From: Actinomycetes bacterium
GTDB lineage: Bacteria > Actinomycetota > Acidimicrobiia > Acidimicrobiales > RAAP-2
Direction of reading: 5' to 3'
Assembly (NCBI GenBank): GCA_021793515.1
Contig: JAJYSP010000007.1
Location: 23,038 to 87,037 of the forward strand
DNA length: 64,000 bases
The position numbers and the translations under genes were made by a program. Under the pieces are notes generated by a model. It was not told where the DNA came from, made no database searches, and was given only the letters and a program-made list of their open reading frames with translations. Of this stretch, positions 9,560 to 19,711 are shown piece by piece (positions within the stretch are counted from its first letter, which is position 1; every line of letters starts with the position of its first letter).

Positions 9560-12304
9560 TCAGAACAACCGAACTTCGCCAGACGGGAGCGGACTTGTGA
9601 CGGCGAGCCGGACGAGTTCGGGCCAAGCTGTGACGAGCATGTTGTAGTAGCCCGCCTCATCTGACCATCGCTTCTTGTCACAGATTCCGTAGAGCAAGTA
9701 GGCGAGTTGGCGAGCCCGATCGCCTACACCTGTCCCCAGGCGCGCGAGTAGTGCCGCGGCCTCCGTTTCAGAGGAGTCGAGCGCACGGATGAGGTACTGG
9801 GTCGCCTCCCACACTGTAAACCGTCGGTCGGTTGCCGGGTCCCAGTCCGTAGGCAGATCAACTCGCTCAACGAGTCGAACGTCGCCATCTCGGCTAACCA
9901 CGACACCTGCCTCAGCAACACCGTCAACGGTGGTGTTCTTGGCACGCGCCAAGAGGTCTGCGTCGCCGAACTTACCTGGGTTATGACCGAACTGTTCGAA
10001 CCAGGTGAGCGCGAAGCGAGTGTCGGGGTCGAACTCTGATTCTTCGCCACCTAAGACCTCTGAGAGAGCATCATTGATGAGCCCTAGCGCGGAGCGAATC
10101 GTCATCGTCGAACCGTCCGCCTCGACGATGCGCGCATATCGGGAGTAGATCGATATACCTGGACCCATTGCCGACTGCGCAAGGTCAACCGGCGCGATGT
10201 TCTCCTGTTGGAGGATGTGCACTGCGGGCCCCAGTTCCTTCTTCAGGGCAGATATGAATTCACCTCGCGACGCCATAGGGGCGCTTACTTCGCGAGGCCG
10301 GCAGGCGAGAACGATTGAAGATGCCAGCGCATTGGCACCTGACGCAATCATACGATTGGCAAGTTCGGTACGAATGGGCCAAGTTGCAGTGATCGTGTAT
10401 CCAGCTTCAAGCAGCCCATGAAGAAACGTCTCCCAACCGGTCGAGGTAATGCCGTCGGCCGTCGACTCGGTCGCTTTGAACGCGTAAAAGACTGTGGCTG
10501 GAAAGCGAGGATCAGCGTTAGCGGCGGCTTCTCGAAACACTGCCTCCATGCCATGCTCGAAGTGGTCGGTTGCTGCCTGTTTCGAGCCAGCCCGATAGGG
10601 GTCAGCGATGAGTTCTTCCTCTTTCGGCGTCAGCAACGTCGCGCACTCGTCTGGCCAGATATCGCGGAGGTTACGGCGGAGCCATACGTAGAAGAAGTCA
10701 GAGAGGTCGGCGTACCCAATGTTGTCGTAGTAAGGAGGATCTGTCGAGATCAGGCAAGTTCCAACCTCCTTGATCCTTGCGCGCGCATCGCGTTGGGCAG
10801 TTTCGCCTTGACCCGCGGTGGGAAGGGTGGGTATCGCTCGGCACTCTGTGCGCAGCATCGATTCCCAACTTCCCATCCTCGCTGAAAACGGATTGACTTC
10901 GGCGTAGTCCCAAGTCATCGGTATGGCTTGACGCGCGAACGTCTCCCGGATCTGTTCATTCGGCGCATGCCAAGAGCAAATCGAAGACCAATAGTCCGCA
11001 CAGCGGTCTACGACAAACGCAAGGTAAGTGGTTACCGCTTCTGCATACGCCCTGGATCCAGACCCGCCATCCCGAAGTTGCAAGCCATCGTCGATGAGAC
11101 CTCCACGAGTTGCATCTTGTTCGATGACTTCTCGCACGTCCGTCAGCAATTCTGAGAACGTTGTGAGTGCCACAAGTTGGCGAGACGTGAATAGATCCTG
11201 CCAATTCACCATGCCGTAGTTGGGTGTCTTAAAGTCACGTGGGTTGTCAGGAATACGGCCAAGATCGACAGTTGGGGTATCGATCGCACTGAGTTCGCTT
11301 GAGTGAGGCGACAAATACGCTCGACCGTTTGGACCTTCCGCAACTACAGCGATCAGCGTGCTGCCAAGCCCGAATTCGCGCCCTTGCTTTCGAATATAAG
11401 GAAGGGGCATTGCGGATCCAGTCGCGATGCAAGTTGCTCCTTGTCGGCCCACGTTCCCCTCGGGGGCTTTGCCACCTTTCCGCACCTCGTACGTGATCGA
11501 CTTGGACTCCATGTTCACTACGGGCTCAATCCACACGATTGGTTTGCCCGGCTTCTTCGAGAGTACCCATGACCGTACAAGCGGCACTTGTTCTGGCCAC
11601 GAAGGGTCAGGCGACTTGACTGTGCGTGCCCAAATCCATGCGATTGGAATCGCGGGCGTTCCATCATCGAAGCTCACTGCTGGGTAGAGGTGCCCGATAC
11701 GACGTTGAGCCTCATCAAGCATCCACTTGCCGTAGCTTTCGACATCTGACGCTAGGCCGCGCGTGCCGTCCCATATCCCTTGGCTGTGCTGCGCGCCAGG
11801 TGCGACGGGCGGACTACCAGCAAACCGACTGGGGATCTCGAGCATGGCTCGTTGGATTAGGACAGCGACAGGGTTGAGGTCTCCTGTGTAAGTCGGGAGT
11901 CCCAGACGAATCGCCTCTAGAGGGATGGCACCACCGCCGCCGAACGGATCAAGAACCTTGGGCAGATCACCATCGCAAGAACGTTTGATTTCGGCACTGG
12001 CCTCGGCGATGATCCGAGGGTCGTTAGAGGCTTCCCAGGGCACCAGTCGTTCGAGGATGTCGAAGAGACGCTTGCGTTCCACGAGCTGGTCTTCTTCAGT
12101 GGTGAACAACTCGGGATGAGCCGATGGGTCGTCGACGAGTGAGGCCCACAGAACGGCTCGGGCGGCGGCCAGAGGTCGGCGAGCCCACCACCTGTGCAGG
12201 TTTTGAGGGTGACCCGCCGCACCCATGGTTTTCTGCTTTACACACTCCGCATTGATCGCGGCCAACGGGAGCGCTACCTCAATCAGTTTCTTCTTGTAGG
12301 TCAC
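9560..12304 (-). CDS. DUF1156-type adenine-specific DNA methyltransferase
   Basis: N-term KKKLIEVALPLAAINAECVKQKTMGAAGHPQNLHRWWARRPLAAARAVLWASLVDDPS; KVLDPFGGGGAIPLEAIRLG; STDPPYYDNIGYADLSDFFYVWLRR. Confidence 0.88.
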   Translation of the reverse strand: MTYKKKLIEVALPLAAINAECVKQKTMGAAGHPQNLHRWWARRPLAAARAVLWASLVDDPSAHPELFTTEEDQLVERKRLFDILERLVPWEASNDPRIIAEASAEIKRSCDGDLPKVLDPFGGGGAIPLEAIRLGLPTYTGDLNPVAVLIQRAMLEIPSRFAGSPPVAPGAQHSQGIWDGTRGLASDVESYGKWMLDEAQRRIGHLYPAVSFDDGTPAIPIAWIWARTVKSPDPSWPEQVPLVRSWVLSKKPGKPIVWIEPVVNMESKSITYEVRKGGKAPEGNVGRQGATCIATGSAMPLPYIRKQGREFGLGSTLIAVVAEGPNGRAYLSPHSSELSAIDTPTVDLGRIPDNPRDFKTPNYGMVNWQDLFTSRQLVALTTFSELLTDVREVIEQDATRGGLIDDGLQLRDGGSGSRAYAEAVTTYLAFVVDRCADYWSSICSWHAPNEQIRETFARQAIPMTWDYAEVNPFSARMGSWESMLRTECRAIPTLPTAGQGETAQRDARARIKEVGTCLISTDPPYYDNIGYADLSDFFYVWLRRNLRDIWPDECATLLTPKEEELIADPYRAGSKQAATDHFEHGMEAVFREAAANADPRFPATVFYAFKATESTADGITSTGWETFLHGLLEAGYTITATWPIRTELANRMIASGANALASSIVLACRPREVSAPMASRGEFISALKKELGPAVHILQQENIAPVDLAQSAMGPGISIYSRYARIVEADGSTMTIRSALGLINDALSEVLGGEESEFDPDTRFALTWFEQFGHNPGKFGDADLLARAKNTTVDGVAEAGVVVSRDGDVRLVERVDLPTDWDPATDRRFTVWEATQYLIRALDSSETEAAALLARLGTGVGDRARQLAYLLYGICDKKRWSDEAGYYNMLVTAWPELVRLAVTSPLPSGEVRLF

Positions 12305-15300
12305 TGTGGCTCCAATGCGTGGGGTGCGAGTCCTGCGACGCTCAATGGGACGTACGTCTGAGCGAAGTGTAAGTCGTAACCATCGAACGGTCGGACGAAG
12401 TAGGAGACCGAGGGCACTTCACCAGCTTCATTGGGAACCAAGACGATTGCTAGACGAAAGCGCTCGGGATTCTGCTGAGCTTGACGAACTTGGCGTGCGT
12501 GGACATTGACCTCTTTGGTCCCGGGTCGGTGTCCCTTCACCTCGACCTGGTAGACCATTCCAGTCATTGGGTCTTCCGAGAGGATGTCGAAGCCGGGGTT
12601 ATTGTGCGCTTGCTCGACAGGGACTCGTCCGATGGCGCGTTCCGCCGACATGACCGCGGCGACGGCGCGGCGGTCGGTCTCCTTCGCGACTTCTGGGTCA
12701 ACCGCGTCTCGGAGCGATTTGTTGAGCAGTCGGTCGACGAAGCCCTGAGGAAGTATCAGCGCCGCCGCGACCACCCGCGGCGCCTGGTTAACCAGATCAG
12801 CTTCTGCATCGAGTTCACGGAACCGCTTGGCCTTGCGAACCTCTAGGTCGTCTGCACGCTGACGAGCGCGCCCGGAGTTGAGCTGAGGCTTCTTGCCTTG
12901 GAGTTCCTGCTGCTTGAGCTCGGCAGCGCGGCGGTCCCAGTATCGAATCTCACTGTTGAGGCGCTCCTCGACCGCACGACGGGTCTTGTCGACGCGGGCG
13001 GCGGTGACGCCCGCGATCTCACGGAAGTGGGGGGTGGCGAGGTTGGCCGTAGCCCAGTCCCGAGCAATCTCATCGATCCCTCGGCTGGTCCAATTGATAT
13101 CGAAATCCACGACTCGCTCGACGATGTCTGCGGTGAGCGGCTCATAGTTCAAGTAGGGCTCAGCCCCTGGATCTGACACGTTGCCATCAGGGTCTACCTC
13201 GACGAACTGGAAGCGCGTCGAGACGACCTTGCGCTTGCCTCCCGTCATTCGCCCATCGCTCACTGAGTGTTCGAGGTAGATGAGGACTCGCGGGATGGTT
13301 GAGGCATCTGTGGCGTCAACCAATGTCGATCCGCTCGTGAGCGTGGCACCGTATCGCTCGAGCACGGTCTCGATGACGGCTTTGACGAGGGGGTTTCCCG
13401 GCGCGAGCAACTCGGCGCGGACGCCGCCTTCGCGGTCGTCGAGAGTGATCCGGTCCTTGTCGAAGGTCACACGTTCGTACGCGCTCTGGAGCGGTGCGCC
13501 GACGGTCGCTTCGTGCTCCTTGCTGCGGATAACTGCGGGCACTCTCGTGATCTCGAAGCGGCCGCGCTCCCTCGGCGTGATGCGACCACCGAGGTCGGTC
13601 AGCGCGGCGGTGAAGAACGCCTCGACGAAGCCAGGCTGAAGCTTGCGGGCCTGAGCGAGCTCCATTTGGTGGCGGATGGCTTCGTTGTTCGAAAGTTCGG
13701 AGCCAACGGTGGACAGGGCGCGCTCCTCAAGGACCGAAATCAGTCGAGCACCGATGTCCGCGTTGATGACCTCGTCAACGCGTGCGCGAACTTCTGGTCG
13801 CTCCCCGTAGCGGATCGCTTCTATCAGGAGGTCCTGGAGCGACCGGTTAATCTGGGCGTCGCCGAGCACGTCGTAGATCTGGTCACCGTAGACCTTGCGT
13901 TGTTGGTCGATCTTCTCGAAGAGTCGTTGAAAGACCATGCCCTCTCTCGTACCCTCGGCAATAAGGTTCCAGAGGTGGCAGACCTCTCCCTGACCAATGC
14001 GATGGATCCGGCCGAAGCGCTGCTCGATCCGGTTGGGGTTCCAGGGCAGGTCGTAGTTGACCATCAGATTGGCCCGCTGCAGGTTCACGCCTTCACCCGC
14101 CGCGTCAGTCGCGACCAAGATCTGGACGCTGGGGTTGTGGCGAAACTCGGCTTGGATACGGCGCCGTTCATCCCGATGGACACCGCCGTGAATCGCGACG
14201 ACGGCCTCGGGGCGCCCCAGCAGCGTTCTGATCCTCTCGACGAGGTAGTTGAGAGTGTCCTTGTGCTCGGTGAACACGATCAACTTGCGTGGCGGGTTCC
14301 CGCCACGCAACTCGTCGGACTGAAGGATCGAGCGCAACTCCACCCACTTACGGTCCTCGCCTGACGCGCGTACCTTCGCTGCCGAGGCCTCAAGACCTTG
14401 GAGATCAGCGATCTCGGCTCGGAGCTCCACTATCGACCCGGCGGTCATTGCCCCCTCGATTGCCTCGTCCTCCAGGCGCTCGAACTCGTCGTCGTCGAAG
14501 TCATCGGTGTCAAACCCGTCAGGGTCGCTCAGCCGTCGATCGAGTTCAGGGCCGGTCGGCATCGCCCGCTCGGCGGTCTCGAGCTGTGCGGCGAGCCGCT
14601 CGCGGCGGCGGCGCAGTGACTGGAGGATCGCCTCAGGTGACGATGCCAAACGACGCTGAAGGGCAGCGAGCGCGAAGCCGACCGCTAAGCCCCGTCGCCG
14701 GTCGCCGTGTTCTTCCATGGCCTGAGCCCGCCCCATGCCCTCGCGCACGTAGGTCGTCACTTCGTCATAGAGCTCTTGTTCGGCGTCGCTGAGAGGGTAG
14801 GTGACCGTTGTCGCCCGCCGCTCGGGGAAGAGCCGCTTGCCCTCGAACGTGAGCAGGTTCTCTTTGGCGTAGCGGCGCATCACGCCCTTGCAGTCCGGTA
14901 CCTGCTGGGAGTGTCGGAGCTTGCCGGCGAACTGGTCCGGATCGAGCAGCGACATGAACAGCAAGAAGTCGTCGTTGCTCCCGTTGTGCGGGGTCGCCGT
15001 CAGGAGCAAGAGGTTGCGGGTCCGATCTCGAACGAGCTCGCCTAATACGTATCGCTGGGTCTTCTTGACCTCGTCTCCGTAGAGATGGGCGGACATCTTG
15101 TGCGCCTCGTCGACGACGATCAGGTCCCAGTCGGACACGTTGAGCTTCGCCTTCAACTCCTCGCTCCTCGAGAGTTGATCGAGGCGGGCGATGAGCAGGT
15201 TCCGTTCGAGGAACGGGTTACCCGAACGGGAATCCTCAACCATGTCACGACTCAGGATGTCGAAGCGGAGGTCGAACTTGTCGTAGAGCTCCTCCTGCCA

Positions 15301-15792
15301 CTGCTCGACGAGGCTCCCGGGAGCAATGATGAGACATCGGGCCAGGTCACCGCGCAGGAGCAGTTCACGGATGTAGAGCCCCGACATTACGGTCTTGCCG
15401 GCGCCGGGGTCATCAGCGAGCAGGAAGTGGAGTGGCTGCTGCGGGAGGAGCCGGTCGTAGACGGCCTCGATCTGGTGAGGCAGCGGCCGGATGGTCGACG
15501 CCTCGACGGCGGCGAACGGATCGAAGACGTGAGCGAACTCGATCCGCCGAGCTTCAGACGCGAGACGGAAGGCCGCACCATCCGCGTCGAAGGTCCATCG
15601 GCTACCCGTGACTTCTGTGACATCGTCCAAATCGTCGTCAGTCACGAGCCGGTCGGCGATGGTCCCATCGTCGGACCGGTAGACGACGTTGGCGATGCCA
15701 TCGCCGTGGGCTTCGGCCGCGATCAGGACGACGTCGGAGCCGGCCAAGAGGTTGCGAAGCCGTAGTCCCGCCTGGAGATCAGCGATCCTCAT
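12301..15792 (-). CDS. SNF2/DEAD-like helicase with C-terminal DUF3883-like domain
   Basis: LLADDPGAGKTVMSGL, VVDEAHKMSAH, LLTATPHNG, ATDAAGEGVNLQRA, QRFGRIHRIGQ; C-term NPGFDI...YQVEVKGHR. Start taken at MRIADLQAGLRL rather than the longer ORF start. 4-bp overlap with the methylase gene. Confidence 0.86.
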   Translation of the reverse strand: MRIADLQAGLRLRNLLAGSDVVLIAAEAHGDGIANVVYRSDDGTIADRLVTDDDLDDVTEVTGSRWTFDADGAAFRLASEARRIEFAHVFDPFAAVEASTIRPLPHQIEAVYDRLLPQQPLHFLLADDPGAGKTVMSGLYIRELLLRGDLARCLIIAPGSLVEQWQEELYDKFDLRFDILSRDMVEDSRSGNPFLERNLLIARLDQLSRSEELKAKLNVSDWDLIVVDEAHKMSAHLYGDEVKKTQRYVLGELVRDRTRNLLLLTATPHNGSNDDFLLFMSLLDPDQFAGKLRHSQQVPDCKGVMRRYAKENLLTFEGKRLFPERRATTVTYPLSDAEQELYDEVTTYVREGMGRAQAMEEHGDRRRGLAVGFALAALQRRLASSPEAILQSLRRRRERLAAQLETAERAMPTGPELDRRLSDPDGFDTDDFDDDEFERLEDEAIEGAMTAGSIVELRAEIADLQGLEASAAKVRASGEDRKWVELRSILQSDELRGGNPPRKLIVFTEHKDTLNYLVERIRTLLGRPEAVVAIHGGVHRDERRRIQAEFRHNPSVQILVATDAAGEGVNLQRANLMVNYDLPWNPNRIEQRFGRIHRIGQGEVCHLWNLIAEGTREGMVFQRLFEKIDQQRKVYGDQIYDVLGDAQINRSLQDLLIEAIRYGERPEVRARVDEVINADIGARLISVLEERALSTVGSELSNNEAIRHQMELAQARKLQPGFVEAFFTAALTDLGGRITPRERGRFEITRVPAVIRSKEHEATVGAPLQSAYERVTFDKDRITLDDREGGVRAELLAPGNPLVKAVIETVLERYGATLTSGSTLVDATDASTIPRVLIYLEHSVSDGRMTGGKRKVVSTRFQFVEVDPDGNVSDPGAEPYLNYEPLTADIVERVVDFDINWTSRGIDEIARDWATANLATPHFREIAGVTAARVDKTRRAVEERLNSEIRYWDRRAAELKQQELQGKKPQLNSGRARQRADDLEVRKAKRFRELDAEADLVNQAPRVVAAALILPQGFVDRLLNKSLRDAVDPEVAKETDRRAVAAVMSAERAIGRVPVEQAHNNPGFDILSEDPMTGMVYQVEVKGHRPGTKEVNVHARQVRQAQQNPERFRLAIVLVPNEAGEVPSVSYFVRPFDGYDLHFAQTYVPLSVAGLAPHALEPQ

Positions 15793-16031
15793 GAACTTCG
15801 ACGATTTGCCTGGTAACCGGCATCTAAAGAATGGCGGCAATGAGAAGTGATCACTTGTTGATAGTACGACGTAGTCGTGACACGAACACGCTGGCTTGGA
15901 CTTGCATGAGGCAATTGGCCCGGTCTCAAACGGACCCCTCGGTCTGAAAACCCTGTGGCGGCAATGCCGATCTCGCACGGTTACCCGGACCACCGGACAA
16001 TAATCGTGAGAACGTAAACGTCGTGTCGATG

Positions 16032-16544
16032 TCAGCGACGCGTTGCGCCGGATGACCCGACGTACGGAGAACCATGCTGGCCACCGTCATCATCGACCAG
16101 GGGCTCGGCAAGTCCCTTTCCCTTTTCAACGTGCACACCGTCTTCAAACTCGTGGCCACCACCGAGCCATTCTCCAGTGGCCAAGTACAGCTCGTAGAAG
16201 AGAAGCCATTCGTGCGTCCAAGGAATGATCGTGTCCTCGATGAGCATCGAGCCATCCCATTCGCCTGGTAGATGAAGACAGAGTGTGTCCGCGTTAAAGA
16301 CGTGCTTCATCTGCTTGCCAGGAGGCGGTTCCAGTTTCGGCTCCAGCACTCGCACCTTGGGACTCCTCCGCCCGTCCCATGTGATGCGTATCCTGTAGCG
16401 GCGTGATTGTGGCCCCGGTGTCACCCACGCGTCCCACGTCAAGGTGTTCTGTTTCAACACGACTTTGACGTCTGGGTAGGTAGCCCTCAGACGCATGGCC
16501 TGACGAACCAGCTCTGGAATCCCGCTACGGTTGCTTGCGGCCAT
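16032..16544 (-). CDS. Standalone E2-like (ubiquitin-conjugating fold) protein of type II-short CBASS
   Basis: MAASNRSGIPELVRQAMRLRATYPDVKVVLKQNTLTWDAWVTPGPQSRRYRIRITWDGRRSPKVRVLEPKLEPPPGKQMKHVFNADTLCLHLPGEWDG: Cap2-E2-like with candidate catalytic Cys in DTLCLHLPGEW; overlaps the CD-NTase stop. Confidence 0.8.
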   Translation of the reverse strand: MAASNRSGIPELVRQAMRLRATYPDVKVVLKQNTLTWDAWVTPGPQSRRYRIRITWDGRRSPKVRVLEPKLEPPPGKQMKHVFNADTLCLHLPGEWDGSMLIEDTIIPWTHEWLLFYELYLATGEWLGGGHEFEDGVHVEKGKGLAEPLVDDDGGQHGSPYVGSSGATRR

Positions 16545-17685
16545 AGAACTTGTGTTGTGGAACTGTCGCGGCGCCCGCCGCCGCGGCGCCAAGCCCCCCC
16601 GCTCCCGCGGCAAAAGTCAGTTTGCCGGCGTCCCTTGACTCTCGGATCTCGATGCCCATCCCGCGCGCCGCTGAGGCGACCACCGACTCGCCAAAGCTCT
16701 TGGCGAGTCGGGCACCTACGCGATCCATTCCCTCTTCTGCACCCGCTTCATCGATGTCACGCCGCACTTGCTGCATCCAGTCGTCGAACGCTGCCCGTCG
16801 CTCAGGGTATTCGTTCCACTTATCCGCAAAATTCTCTTTCGACACGGGGCTCTGGACCACATAGAGTCCGTTCACCTGATTGACGTGACTGGGCATGCCG
16901 CGCACGCAACTCGCCACGGCCTCGGCCAGTTCTTCCTCACCGGCAAAGGCGTACGCCGCCAGCGTCGTCACGAGAATCGACGGCGGACGCAGATCGCTGT
17001 CCTTGTTATCGAAGTACTGATCACGATGCAGTTTGAGCACCTGCACGACGCGTTGCAACGTCGTCTTGACTTCCCAGTCCGGAATCTCGTCAACGGACTT
17101 GCTCATCTTGAATGCCATCGCCTCCTTGATGGCCCGCCGTTGCTTCGCCGTGCACTCATTGAACCATGTGGCATACGCCTTTGGGTCGCTCGGCTGCCAG
17201 AGGCGCAAATTCTCATCGGTGATCTCGATCGCGGTGTCCGAGCGTGCATCCACATCTGGGATTGCTGGGAGCACGTCGATGTGTAATCCACCGTGACCAC
17301 TGTTGTCGGGGTAGTCCACTACCCAGCAGCGCCGGCTTGGGCTAACGTCAATCGGCTTTGTGTTAGCGCGTTCAACGTAAGCTTTCAGGGCCTGGCCGAC
17401 TTCGTCCTTGAGCTTCTGTTGTGTCGTGGACTGCTTGGCGACGTTGCGCAGGCACACCATGTCGAGATCGAACCCGGCGTCCCCAATGGGACGCACGACC
17501 GTACCGATCGCCATCGAGCCCTGCGGATACACATCCCAGCCGTCGGCCTGCATGCCCGCCAGGTAATTCCCGATCTCCTTGTACTCGGACTCGGCCAAGG
17601 CGCGAAGTTCTGGCGGTAGGTCGGAGAGCGACGCGATGTTCGTGAGCAGCGTATCGATGCTGAAGATGGGCGACGATGTAGTCAT
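16525..17685 (-). CDS. CBASS cyclic-oligonucleotide synthase (CD-NTase)
   Basis: YPQGSMAIGTVVRP...FDLDMVCL (GS...DxD) and HIDVLPAIP third acidic residue; between patatin and E2 genes. Confidence 0.85.
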   Translation of the reverse strand: MTTSSPIFSIDTLLTNIASLSDLPPELRALAESEYKEIGNYLAGMQADGWDVYPQGSMAIGTVVRPIGDAGFDLDMVCLRNVAKQSTTQQKLKDEVGQALKAYVERANTKPIDVSPSRRCWVVDYPDNSGHGGLHIDVLPAIPDVDARSDTAIEITDENLRLWQPSDPKAYATWFNECTAKQRRAIKEAMAFKMSKSVDEIPDWEVKTTLQRVVQVLKLHRDQYFDNKDSDLRPPSILVTTLAAYAFAGEEELAEAVASCVRGMPSHVNQVNGLYVVQSPVSKENFADKWNEYPERRAAFDDWMQQVRRDIDEAGAEEGMDRVGARLAKSFGESVVASAARGMGIEIRESRDAGKLTFAAGAGGLGAAAAGAATVPQHKFYGRKQP

Positions 17686-18782
17686 GGGTCTACCTTCCGG
17701 GTTGTCTTGGCGATCGCCGTATACGGCGGCGCCCTGTGATCGAGGAACTTCCTCACAATCTCGGGTACCTGCTCTCGGGTCACTCCCGCGGCATGCCCGG
17801 TGAAGTCCTCTGGTATGACCCGGTCAAGACGGCCGAGCCTCGGCGGTACCGTGGGGTCGAGCCGATGCCAGTTGTCGGCGGGCAGTAACAACGCGAGGGT
17901 GTTGACCGCCGCCACTGCTTGGGCTCGAAGCAGAACATCGGTCACGTGAGGACCCCATGCGACGAGACCTCCATGGTCGAGTCGTGTCGGCCGGTCTCGC
18001 ACCGTCGAGGTGGTGCCGACGCTCAGAATCCGGAGGTCCCTGAAATCGATACCGAAGCCATTCACCGCCTCGTTGATCGCGGTTGGCACTGGGGTGTTGG
18101 CCCACACGCCCCCATCCACGAGCCGCAGTCCGTCGAACTTGTGAGGGGCGAAGTAGGTCGGGGCTGCCGTCGTCGCCAGCGCCACATCGACGGCCGTTGT
18201 GCGGCCATCACGAACCAGACGCTCGAGGTGCGGAGTGCGGAACAGATGAACCTTGTCGCGAAGCAGGTCGTAGGACGGGATGCACAGGCGCTTATCACTG
18301 TCCTCGAGGAGCTTGTCCTCGAATACCTTGGTCAGAGCATTACGCAGCCGCGTTGAACTGTACTTCGGCCGCACTAGTTGGAGTCCAAGCCGCAATCGTG
18401 GATGGTCGAAGATATTCGCACCGTCGTTCAGGTAGAACTCAACGATCTCCGCCGGCGTCAAGCCAAGACCGAGCCCGAGCGCGATGATCCCGCCGGTTGA
18501 AGTTCCTACGATCAGGTCGAAGTGGTCAACCAAACGGATCTGTAGATCCTCTTCAAGGAACGCCAACGCAGCCGCGGTGAACATCCCGCGATAACCTCCT
18601 CCATCCAAGGCAAGCACTTGGAACCGCCTGGTACTCCCTGACTGTGTCTGATTCTGCGCTCCGTTGCTGCTTTGGTCGTCCGTGACTCGTACCCCTCGAT
18701 CTGGTCCCAGAAATCCGTCGTATGTAATTACACCAATGTTACTAGTCCATTTCCGCGATCGCCACGGCCGTTCGGCACCCAA
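17682..18782 (-). CDS. Patatin-like phospholipase, CapV-type CBASS effector (start uncertain)
   Basis: LALDGGGYRGMFTAAALAFLEE, GTSTGGIIALGLG (GxSxG), DGGVWANTP (DGG); 4-bp overlap with CD-NTase. Confidence 0.88.
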   Translation of the reverse strand: MGAERPWRSRKWTSNIGVITYDGFLGPDRGVRVTDDQSSNGAQNQTQSGSTRRFQVLALDGGGYRGMFTAAALAFLEEDLQIRLVDHFDLIVGTSTGGIIALGLGLGLTPAEIVEFYLNDGANIFDHPRLRLGLQLVRPKYSSTRLRNALTKVFEDKLLEDSDKRLCIPSYDLLRDKVHLFRTPHLERLVRDGRTTAVDVALATTAAPTYFAPHKFDGLRLVDGGVWANTPVPTAINEAVNGFGIDFRDLRILSVGTTSTVRDRPTRLDHGGLVAWGPHVTDVLLRAQAVAAVNTLALLLPADNWHRLDPTVPPRLGRLDRVIPEDFTGHAAGVTREQVPEIVRKFLDHRAPPYTAIAKTTRKVDP

Positions 18783-19384
18783 CTTCTGGCGCCGCTCACC
18801 CTGTCGATCGGGTCCAAGCGCGACACAATCGGCGTGTTGCGTGACGTCGCGGGCGGGCTACACCGAAGCGGTGAACTTAGCGAAGAATTCGACCTGCTCG
18901 GTCAGCCTTGCTCAGTAATTCCCTCGGTTGTTCACCCAGCTGCCGGAGATCGTTCCACTTCGCACCACCACCTTCACCACGGCAGTACGTAAGACGCGTG
19001 TGCACGAAACCGAGATGCGCGTCACCGTGGCGAGCGTTGAACGTCAGATCGACTCGCGAGAGGACTCATCGTTGAACTCGTACCCGTGGAGTGCAGAAAC
19101 CGAACCGTACGTAGTCAGCTGGCGCCGGGGCCGCTGCACTCCCGGAACGACTTCAGACCCGATGGTCGGCGATCCTCGGACTGGCACGTCTGCCCCATCG
19201 GAACCCATCCTTCTTCAGAACTCCTGCAGCTACACCCGCCGCCGGCCTCTGCGTCGCCCATCGTCAACCCTCTTATCGCTCACCGTCGTAGCCAACGCAA
19301 AAGGAGGTTCGCCTACGTAGTCCGCGCCGTTCTCCATTGAACGGATACGCCGCCATACACGATCAACAACTAGAGGAGCTATCA

Positions 19385-19711
19385 ATGACCACGCAATCGT
19401 CCGACCTGGAGTACGAAACGCGTAGAGCACTGCAACACTGGATTGGCATCATGCTCGACGAGGTGCATGGTCTTCCGCACTGGCCGTCAGTCAAGAATTG
19501 GAATCGAGCGGACCTCCACGGCGCCATAGTGAGATGTCAAAGGGCCACGAGTGCAGTGCGCCTCTACGCGTCGGAGTTCACCCAGCACACTCCACTACAT
19601 CAACTCGACACTCGTTCAGCGCAGGCCATTACGTACGCGACGCAATTGTGCGATCAACTCGAGGCAGAGGTGAACTTCGTCCAGGCCGAGCTCATGGTCT
19701 ACGCCAGGTGA
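19385..19711 (+). CDS. Small helical hypothetical protein (member 1 of a tandem trio)
   Basis: AGAGGAG RBS before ATG; MTTQSSDLEYETRRALQHWIGIML...ADLHGAIVRCQRATSAVRLYASEF...CDQLEAEVNFVQAELMVYAR. Confidence 0.65.
   Translation: MTTQSSDLEYETRRALQHWIGIMLDEVHGLPHWPSVKNWNRADLHGAIVRCQRATSAVRLYASEFTQHTPLHQLDTRSAQAITYATQLCDQLEAEVNFVQAELMVYAR

Noticed and set aside
6220-15792. Labelling the helicase/methylase/ATPase cassette as DISARM or BREX
   Set aside because: No DrmB/DUF1998-like, PglZ or BrxC-type genes are visible. DUF499 plus DUF1156 fits the Hma-type grouping better, though this needs an HMM check.
18928-19340. Plus-strand ORFs between the CBASS effector and the small-protein trio
   Set aside because: No RBS or recognisable composition; probably the intergenic control region.
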